Source: DATDAH01 sp036525535 (GTDB taxonomy: Bacteria > Actinomycetota > Acidimicrobiia > Acidimicrobiales > DATDAH01). From it: a stretch of DNA of 35,834 bases. The position numbers and the translations under genes were made by a program. The notes under the pieces were generated by a model, which did no database searches, was not told the DNA's origin, and was given only the letters and a program-made list of their open reading frames with translations. Shown piece after piece: positions 30,819 through 35,834 of the stretch (position 1 is its first letter; every line of letters starts with the position of its first letter). The stretch lies in assembly GCA_036525535.1 (NCBI GenBank), contig DATDAH010000368.1:1-35834 (forward strand), given 5' to 3'.

Positions 30819-31667
30819 ATGGGTGATCTCGAGGTCGACACGAGGCTGGACGGTGGTGACGGGCACTGGACCGTCACCCTCGACCCGGCGTGGGAGATCT
30901 GGGGCCCCTGCGGCGGCTACATCGCCGCCCTGCTCCTGCGGGCCGCCGGCGCCCATTCCGCGTTCCCCCGCCCCGCCACCCTCGCCGTGAACTTCCTCGG
31001 CGTGGCCGCGTTCGCCCCGGTCGACCTCCACGCCGAGACGCTCCAAGCCGGGCGCCGCAGTCAGTGCGTGCGCGTCGCCATGACCCAAGAGGGTCGCCCG
31101 ATCAGCCAGGCCGTCGTGTGGACGATGGCCGACCCCGATGGCCGGGAAGGCATCGTCTACGACTGGACCGAGCACCCCGTGGTACCCGGGCCCCACGAGC
31201 TGAAGTCGATGGAGGAGTTGGAGGAAGAGGAGGACACGAACTACCGCTTCTGGGACAACCTCGAGTGCCGGCCGATCGGCTGGTTGACACGCGACGAGTG
31301 GGACCGGCAACGCCCGATCGCCCCGACCCTGTCGAACTGGTACCGCTTCCGTCCGACCGCGGTCTTCGACGACCCCTATGTGGAGGCGGCCCGAGTGGCA
31401 ATGGTCTGCGACCTCGTCGGTTGGCCGTCGGTCGTGCGGGCCCTCGAGCCCGGCCTCGAGGAGCAGTGGATGGCGCCCAACGTCGACGTCGTCGTCACCT
31501 TCCACCAGCCACCTGAGGGGAGCGCCTTCCTCCACCTCGACGGCGCCGCGCCGATCGCCGCCGCGGGGACCATCGGGGCCCAGGCCCGGGTCTGGTCCGA
31601 GGACGGCCGTCTCCTGGCCTCCTCGATCCAGCAGCTCCTCGCTCGACCTCGCCCGCTCGCGTCGTGA
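30819..31667 (+). CDS. TesB-like acyl-CoA thioesterase (4HBT_3)
   Basis: A 282-aa double hot-dog protein. The first half (GPCGGYIAALLLRAAGA, then ATLAVNFLGVAAFAPVDLHAETL) and second half (LVGWPSVVRALEP, then VVVTFHQPPEGSAFLHLDG and AQARVWSEDGRLLASS) match the actinobacterial thioesterase group related to TesB. The function would be hydrolysis of acyl-CoA. The acidic stretch MEELEEEEDTN between the halves is an unusual linker. The frame extends upstream to 30666, but that lies over the MaoC gene; the ATG at 30819 follows a -10. Confidence 0.87.
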   Translation: MGDLEVDTRLDGGDGHWTVTLDPAWEIWGPCGGYIAALLLRAAGAHSAFPRPATLAVNFLGVAAFAPVDLHAETLQAGRRSQCVRVAMTQEGRPISQAVVWTMADPDGREGIVYDWTEHPVVPGPHELKSMEELEEEEDTNYRFWDNLECRPIGWLTRDEWDRQRPIAPTLSNWYRFRPTAVFDDPYVEAARVAMVCDLVGWPSVVRALEPGLEEQWMAPNVDVVVTFHQPPEGSAFLHLDGAAPIAAAGTIGAQARVWSEDGRLLASSIQQLLARPRPLAS

Positions 31668-31682
31668 GTCGGCCCCGATCCG

Positions 31683-31970
31683 TCACGTGACGATCGCCAC
31701 GCCGGCGCCGGTGGCGACCACCGCCAACAGGGCGAAGCCGGTCCACACGAACCGCCAGTCCCCTTCCCGCCACCACGCCACGATGAGCCAGGCCACCCGC
31801 AGCAGGGGGGCGGCGATGATCACCACCACGGCCGCCGTGCCGACGTCCAGGCCCACCCGGCCGGGCAGGGCGAGGGCCACCGCCGCGCACACCGCGGTGA
31901 CGACGACAGCCCGGCTGAGCCAACGGGACAGGTCGTCCAGGGGCTCGCGGGCGAGCGGGCCCGACGTCAC
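31683..31970 (-). CDS. DUF1634 membrane protein
   Basis: A 95-aa protein with three hydrophobic segments (VVVTAVCAAVALAL, TAAVVVIIAAPLLRVAWLIV, FALLAVVATGAGVAIV). The order and length fit DUF1634, a small partner often encoded beside TauE/SafE permeases. The GTG start overlaps the TauE/SafE stop (GTGA), so the two are cotranslated. Its role in export is unknown. It ends 15 nt from the stop of the convergent thioesterase gene. Confidence 0.85.
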   Translation of the reverse strand: MTSGPLAREPLDDLSRWLSRAVVVTAVCAAVALALPGRVGLDVGTAAVVVIIAAPLLRVAWLIVAWWREGDWRFVWTGFALLAVVATGAGVAIVT

Positions 31971-32824
31971 GCCACGGCCACCAGGACGACGGCGACGCCG
32001 ACGAGGACGACGCTGAGCACCCGACGGACCTGCGGGCCCCGCAAACGGCGCTGGAGGCGCGCTCCCGCCAGTCCCCCGACCACACTGCCGACGATGACGA
32101 CCGCCGCCGGGTGGGCCTCGATGCGACTCTGGGCGGCGAAGACCATCAGGCCGACTGCAGCGGTGATGCCGACGGTGAAGGTGCTGGTCGCCGCCGCCAC
32201 CTTCACCGGGACGTGCATGATCTCGCTCATCACCGGCGTCTTGATGAACCCACCGCCGACGCCTGAGAGCCCGGACACCAGGCCGGCGCCGGACATGGCG
32301 CTCAGGCCCAGCGGAACCCGCGTGACCCGATAGGGCGCCACCCCGCCGAAGCGGGCCACGGCCCCGCCCAGCGAGCCCACCCGCTCCCCCACGTGCTCGA
32401 GGCCGTAAGCGGGGTCGGGCTCGTTGCGGATCCCCTTCCGTGAGCCCCCGGCGGCGGCCGCGCCGAGGGCCACGACGGCGAGGACGTACACCAGCGCCCG
32501 CTCACTGACCACGCCGGACACAAGGGCGCCGACCGCCGCCCCGGCACTGGCCGCCACCTCGGTGGTCACCCCGAGGCGGTGGTTCACGGACCGGTCCTCC
32601 AGGTGCCGCGACCCCCCGGCCAGGGACCCAGAGGCCACCAGCACCAGCCCCAGCGGGGCGGCCTCGGTCGCCGGCGTGCCCGTGGCCACCAGCAGAGGGA
32701 CCAGGAAGATGGCCCCGCCCAGCCCACCGATCGAGCCGATGGCCGCGGCCAAGCCGGCGGCAAGGACCAGCAGCGGAGTGGCCAAGACCCGAGTGTCCCA
32801 CTTCCGGTCGGGCGCGAGACTCAC
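31967..32824 (-). CDS. TauE/SafE family sulfite/organosulfonate exporter-like permease
   Basis: A 285-aa membrane protein with about eight helices. The two signature repeats of TauE/SafE proteins are GSIGGLGGAIFLVPLL and SGLSGVGGGFIKTPVM. A hydrophilic stretch of about 40 residues in the middle (RKGIRNEPDPAYGLEHV...) is longer than usual. Members move sulfite, sulfonates or related anions; the substrate is unknown. The GTG at 32824 has an AGGAGGT ribosome-like site 12 nt before it. The start lies only 5 nt from the divergent crotonase start, so its promoter must lie inside that gene. Confidence 0.88.
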   Translation of the reverse strand: MSLAPDRKWDTRVLATPLLVLAAGLAAAIGSIGGLGGAIFLVPLLVATGTPATEAAPLGLVLVASGSLAGGSRHLEDRSVNHRLGVTTEVAASAGAAVGALVSGVVSERALVYVLAVVALGAAAAGGSRKGIRNEPDPAYGLEHVGERVGSLGGAVARFGGVAPYRVTRVPLGLSAMSGAGLVSGLSGVGGGFIKTPVMSEIMHVPVKVAAATSTFTVGITAAVGLMVFAAQSRIEAHPAAVVIVGSVVGGLAGARLQRRLRGPQVRRVLSVVLVGVAVVLVAVA

Positions 32825-32829
32825 CGTCC

Positions 32830-33501
32830 ATGCCCGACCTCCTGCACACGCAACGGCCGGCCGACGGGGTCGTGGTCGTGACCTTGGACCGCCCCGATCG
32901 ACGCAACGCCCTGTCCACCGCGCTACGCCAGGAGGGCAACGCCCTGCTCGCCGACCTGGCCGACGACGACTCGATCCGGGCCCTGGTCGTGACCGGGGCG
33001 GGCCCGGCCTTCTGCGCCGGCTTCGACCTGAGCGAGTTCGGCCCGGCCCTCGAGGACCCGGCCCTGGCCGCGGCGCTCTGGGCCAGCAGCGACGAATGGC
33101 ACCACCGGTGGTTCACCTTCCCGGTGCCGACGATCGCGGCCGTCAACGGGCCGGCGCTGGCCGGCGGCTTCGACCTGGCGGTGTTGTGCGACTTGCGAGT
33201 GGCGGGGCCCACCGCCACCTTCGCCCATCCCGAGATCCGCTTCGGCGACGTCGTCTACGGCCCGCTGCACGACCTCGTGGGCGGCGCGGTGGCCCGGGAG
33301 CTGTGCTTCACGGCGCGCACCATCGACGCGCAGGAGGCGCACCGCCTGGGCGTGGTCGGCCAGGTGGTCGACGATCCGCTCACCGCGGCTTTGGCGCTGG
33401 CCGAGCAGGTGGCCGCCAGCCCCCGCGACGTCCTGGTCCGGACGAAGGCCAAGGCGGTCCGCGCCGCGACGGGCACGGCGACGGCGACCCTCGAGCTCTA
33501 G
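32830..33501 (+). CDS. Enoyl-CoA hydratase / isomerase (crotonase family), short form
   Basis: A 223-aa crotonase, somewhat shorter than the usual 255-260. GVVVVTLDRPDRRNALS starts the fold. The two oxyanion segments are GPAFCAGFDLSEFG and AAVNGPALAGGFDLAVLCDLRVA, and HPEIRFGDVVYGPLHDLVGG follows. It ends soon after the helix with EAHRLGVVGQVVDD; the final trimerisation helix is partly missing (VRTKAKAVRAATGT is its remnant), so activity needs testing. The stop shares a palindromic CTAG with the convergent haem-binding gene. Confidence 0.87.
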   Translation: MPDLLHTQRPADGVVVVTLDRPDRRNALSTALRQEGNALLADLADDDSIRALVVTGAGPAFCAGFDLSEFGPALEDPALAAALWASSDEWHHRWFTFPVPTIAAVNGPALAGGFDLAVLCDLRVAGPTATFAHPEIRFGDVVYGPLHDLVGGAVARELCFTARTIDAQEAHRLGVVGQVVDDPLTAALALAEQVAASPRDVLVRTKAKAVRAATGTATATLEL

Positions 33502-33983
33502 CTCTTATCAGGCCCGGAGTTCGACCCGCTGCGGGCGCCGTCGTCGCCGCCCCCCTCGTCCTCGTCCATGGCCTCCAACGCGGCGATGAGGACCTGCTCC
33601 TCCTCGTCGGACAGGCGGGCGTCGGGGTGCAGCACCAGGTACTGGCGCGGCGGCATCGAGCCCTCCTCGATCGTCTCCGCCGCGTCGTGGGCGTCGTCGT
33701 CGTCCTGGTCCCAAGTCGAGAAGTTGAGCTCGTCGCGCCCGGCGTCCACATCGCGGCGAACCAGCCAGGACATCGGCGCGACGTAGGAGTACACCGGCCA
33801 CTCGGTCTCGTTGGAGTGGCAGTCGTAGCAGGCGGTGACGGCCAGCTCCCGGGCCTCCTGGGAGAGCCACGGTGCCTCCTGGGTCACCGGAGGGTTGCTG
33901 TGGTCCCAACCGTAGGGGACGAGCTGGATGGCCAAGCCGACACCCAGGAGGGTGAGCAGGACGGGCTTCACGAACCGACGCAC
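33498..33983 (-). CDS. Haem-binding domain protein (membrane-anchored cytochrome c-like)
   Basis: A 161-aa protein. The N-terminus (VRRFVKPVLLTLLGVGLAIQLV) is a membrane anchor or signal. The haem site CYDCH uses Cys52, Cys55 and His56 in ACYDCHSNETEWPVYS, the hallmark of the Haem_bd family (PF14376). The conserved PMSWLVRRDVDAGRDELNFSTW and EEGSMPPRQYLVLHPDARLSDEE follow. The last 20 residues are low-complexity (EDEGGGDDGARSGS). It is likely a periplasmic-side electron carrier. The GTG start is 7 nt after TAAGGG (33996-33991), and a GGAGG is also there. Confidence 0.9.
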   Translation of the reverse strand: MRRFVKPVLLTLLGVGLAIQLVPYGWDHSNPPVTQEAPWLSQEARELAVTACYDCHSNETEWPVYSYVAPMSWLVRRDVDAGRDELNFSTWDQDDDDAHDAAETIEEGSMPPRQYLVLHPDARLSDEEEQVLIAALEAMDEDEGGGDDGARSGSNSGPDKS

Positions 33984-34008
33984 GCCCTCCCCCTTACCCG
34001 ATCACCCC

Positions 34009-34051
34009 GTTCGGGAACTCGCGGCCCACGACGAGCGTCAGGTTCCAGAAC
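34009..34051. repeat. 43-bp relative of the lut palindromic repeat, copy C
   Basis: CAGGTTCCAGAAC (34039-34051) is identical to the right arm of copy B. The left arm GTTCGGGAAC (34009-34018) matches its partner at 9 of 10. ACTCGCGG and an ACGA further on occur inside both. It lies in the 83-nt gap between the SDR stop and the haem-binding start. Confidence 0.65.
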
Positions 34052-34066
34052 GGATCGGGGAGAGCA

Positions 34067-34948
34067 TCAGAGCTCGCTGATCATGCGGTTGACGATCATG
34101 TCGATGTCGTAGCGGTCGTCGGCACCGGGTAGCTCGTCGCGATCGAAGGCGCCCAGGACCTCCTCGCCGCGCTCGGCGGCGAACTTCCGGGAGTGGGCAT
34201 GGGTGACGATGATGAAGTCGCCTCGCTCGATGCCGGCCACGGCTCGGGCGGCCAGCTCGTCGGCGGGCATGCCTTGATCGAAGAGCTGTTTGGCCATGTC
34301 ATGACCGAGGGCGTCGGGCTCGCCGAACTCGGCCGGCTTGTTCCGGTCGGCCTCCCAGAGACGAGTGCTGACCAGGCCGGGGCAGAGGACGCTGACCCCG
34401 ACGAAGTCGGGCACCTCACGGCGCAGCACGTCGGAGAGGGCGAGGACGGCGTGCTTGCTCGCCGTGTACGGCGCGCTCATGGCGTTGGGGACGCCGAGGC
34501 TGTGCTCGGAGCCGGTGGTGACGATCCGGCAGGGCGTGCCCTGCGCCACGAATCGACGCCCGAACTCGACCATGCCGATGAACGGGGCCACGGCGTTGAC
34601 CTCCAGCACCCAGCGCAGGTCCTCCAGGGGCGTGTCCAGCAGGAGGTTGGTGCTCACCACGCCCGCGTTGTTCCAGATCAGGTCGATGCCGTCCAGCGCC
34701 ACCCACGACCGATCGGCCATCTCCCGCACCGCCTGGGGGTCGGTGACGTCACAGCGGTAGGCCTCGCCCCGGGTCCCCCGCGCCGTGACCGCCCGAGCGG
34801 TGTCCTCGGCGGCTTCGAGGTCGAGGTCGGCGGCCATCACGTCCATGCCCGCGTCAGCCAGGGCGAGACAGAGGGCCCGGCCGATGCCGCTGCCCCCGCC
34901 GGTCACCACCGCCGCCTTGCCGGTCAGGTCACCCTGCAGGCCAGCCAT
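34067..34948 (-). CDS. Short-chain dehydrogenase/reductase (SDR)
   Basis: A 293-aa classical SDR. The nucleotide-binding loop is VVTGGGSGIGRAL, and the Asp after beta strand 2 (AADLDLEAA) suggests NAD(H). NNAG is present, and the catalytic YxxxK is Tyr161/Lys165 in PYTASKHAV. Ser is expected in TTGSEHS. The C-terminal tail (IIVTHAHSRKFAAERGEEVLGAFDRDE) is long, as in actinobacterial members acting on steroid or alcohol substrates; substrate is unknown. A GGGGGGAGG ribosome site precedes the ATG. Confidence 0.9.
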   Translation of the reverse strand: MAGLQGDLTGKAAVVTGGGSGIGRALCLALADAGMDVMAADLDLEAAEDTARAVTARGTRGEAYRCDVTDPQAVREMADRSWVALDGIDLIWNNAGVVSTNLLLDTPLEDLRWVLEVNAVAPFIGMVEFGRRFVAQGTPCRIVTTGSEHSLGVPNAMSAPYTASKHAVLALSDVLRREVPDFVGVSVLCPGLVSTRLWEADRNKPAEFGEPDALGHDMAKQLFDQGMPADELAARAVAGIERGDFIIVTHAHSRKFAAERGEEVLGAFDRDELPGADDRYDIDMIVNRMISEL

Positions 34949-35016
34949 GAAACCTCCCCCCGAGGAGCCCGTCCGAGGCCCGGGCGGCCAACGTAGTGGT
35001 CTGCCACGATGGGCGG

Positions 35017-35834
35017 GTGACGACGACCGTGCCGTACGAGCGGGGCCTGCACGAGGTCGGTGACGGGGTCTTCGCCTGGCTCCAGCCGGACGGAGGCTGG
35101 GGCTGGAGCAACGCCGGGCTCCTGCGGGGCGACAGCGGGTCGCTGCTGGTGGACACCCTCTTCGACCTCGCCCTCACCCGGTCGATGCTCGACGCCATGG
35201 CCCCGATCACCGCCACGGCGCCCATTGCCACGCTGGTCAACACCCACGCCAACGGCGACCATTGCTACGGCAACCAGCTGGTGACGGGGGCCGAGGTCAT
35301 CGCCTCGGCCGCCGCGGCGGCCGAAATGGAGCAGCTGCCACCGTCGACCCTCGGCCTGATGACCTCCCTCGACCTCGGCGACAGCACCAACCGGTACGTC
35401 CGGAAGGCGTTCGGGCCGTTCACCTTCGACGACATCGAACCGCCGCACCCGGACCGCACCTTCTCGGGGGCGCTGTCCCTCGACGTGGCGGGCCGACCGG
35501 TCGAACTGGTCGAAGTCGGCCCGGCCCACACGGCCGGGGACGTGATCGTCCACCTACCGGACGCGGCCACGGTCTTCACCGGCGACATCCTCTTCATCGG
35601 GGGAACGCCGCTGATCTGGGACGGTCCGGTCCAGAACTGGCTCGACGCCTGTGACCGGATCCTCGACTTGGGCTGCGAGGTGATCGTGCCCGGCCACGGG
35701 CCCCTGACCGACGCCGACGGGGTGCGGACGACGGCGGGCTACCTGCGCTTCATCCGGGCCGAGGCCACCGCCCGCCACGAGGCCGGGATGTCGGCCACGG
35801 AAGCGGCGTGGGACATCGACCTGGGCGACTTCGG
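35017..35834 (+). CDS. Metallo-beta-lactamase fold hydrolase, 3' end outside window
   Basis: An incomplete protein of about 272 codons that runs off the right edge. VTTTVPYERGLHEVGDGVF begins the fold. The metal motif, commonly HxHxDH, reads HANGDH in NTHANGDHCYGN, so the second His is Asn. The other ligands are present: PAHTAGDVIVHLP, FTGDILFIG and PGHGPL. Such HxNxDH members have often been linked to lactonases or glyoxalase-like enzymes; function is not assigned. The GTG at 35017 has CACGAT (35005-35010) 6 nt before it as a weak -10. Confidence 0.85.
   Translation, partial: MTTTVPYERGLHEVGDGVFAWLQPDGGWGWSNAGLLRGDSGSLLVDTLFDLALTRSMLDAMAPITATAPIATLVNTHANGDHCYGNQLVTGAEVIASAAAAAEMEQLPPSTLGLMTSLDLGDSTNRYVRKAFGPFTFDDIEPPHPDRTFSGALSLDVAGRPVELVEVGPAHTAGDVIVHLPDAATVFTGDILFIGGTPLIWDGPVQNWLDACDRILDLGCEVIVPGHGPLTDADGVRTTAGYLRFIRAEATARHEAGMSATEAAWDIDLGDF

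Overview
The window is a GC-rich (roughly 70%), densely packed actinobacterial chromosome segment. Several genes point to Actinomycetota: polyphosphate glucokinase, a resuscitation-promoting factor, a mycothiol-dependent DinB-type enzyme, a DUF2993/LmeA-like protein, wax-ester synthase and an MMPL transporter. The frequent GTG starts placed 6-9 nt after a -10 hexamer, and the gene mix, make a member of class Acidimicrobiia my best guess. That class assignment is inference, since no rRNA or marker phylogeny is available here. I see no tRNA, rRNA, CRISPR array, insertion sequence or phage gene.

Layout. 1-2.3 kb: an incomplete PaaI-type thioesterase, divergent from a cyclase-ppgK pair with a 4-nt GTGA overlap. 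2.4-7.3 kb: a 1045-aa membrane protein carrying a patatin lipase domain, a lipoprotein and a GH18-like secreted protein. 7.3-9.3 kb: two conserved-looking proteins of unknown function. 9.3-13.0 kb: a lutABC lactate-oxidation operon whose last gene is coupled to an LmeA-like protein; a 50-bp palindromic repeat sits in both lut intergenic gaps. 13.0-18.8 kb: HIT protein, DinB/mycothiol enzyme, WS/DGAT acyltransferase, a GNAT-DUF429 fusion, a methyltransferase and an enoyl-CoA hydratase. 18.9-20.5 kb: a secreted Rpf and an Nfu-type Fe-S carrier, diverging around a perfect CRP-type site. 20.5-24.2 kb: thiolase, then a four-gene operon (unknown, VOC, YqgE, alpha/beta hydrolase). 24.1-27.1 kb: an MMPL exporter divergent from its probable TetR regulator. 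27.1-31.7 kb: MaoC hydratase, GH20 hexosaminidase, CoA-ester lyase, second MaoC hydratase and TesB-like thioesterase. 31.7-35.8 kb: TauE/SafE plus DUF1634, another crotonase, a haem-binding protein, an SDR and an incomplete metallo-beta-lactamase-fold hydrolase.

Theme. About a third of the genes handle CoA thioesters or acyl chains (three thioesterase/hot-dog types, two crotonases, two MaoC, thiolase, CoA-ester lyase, WS/DGAT, patatin). This suggests a heterotroph with broad fatty- and organic-acid catabolism and neutral-lipid storage.

The most unusual items are the lut-associated palindromic repeat family, the GNAT-DUF429 fusion, the patatin with about 13 membrane segments, the CRP site and structured leader in front of rpf, a 177-bp antisense overlap of mmpL with a hydrolase, and the leaderless promoter pattern. 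I did not find a clear-cut new defence or mobile system.
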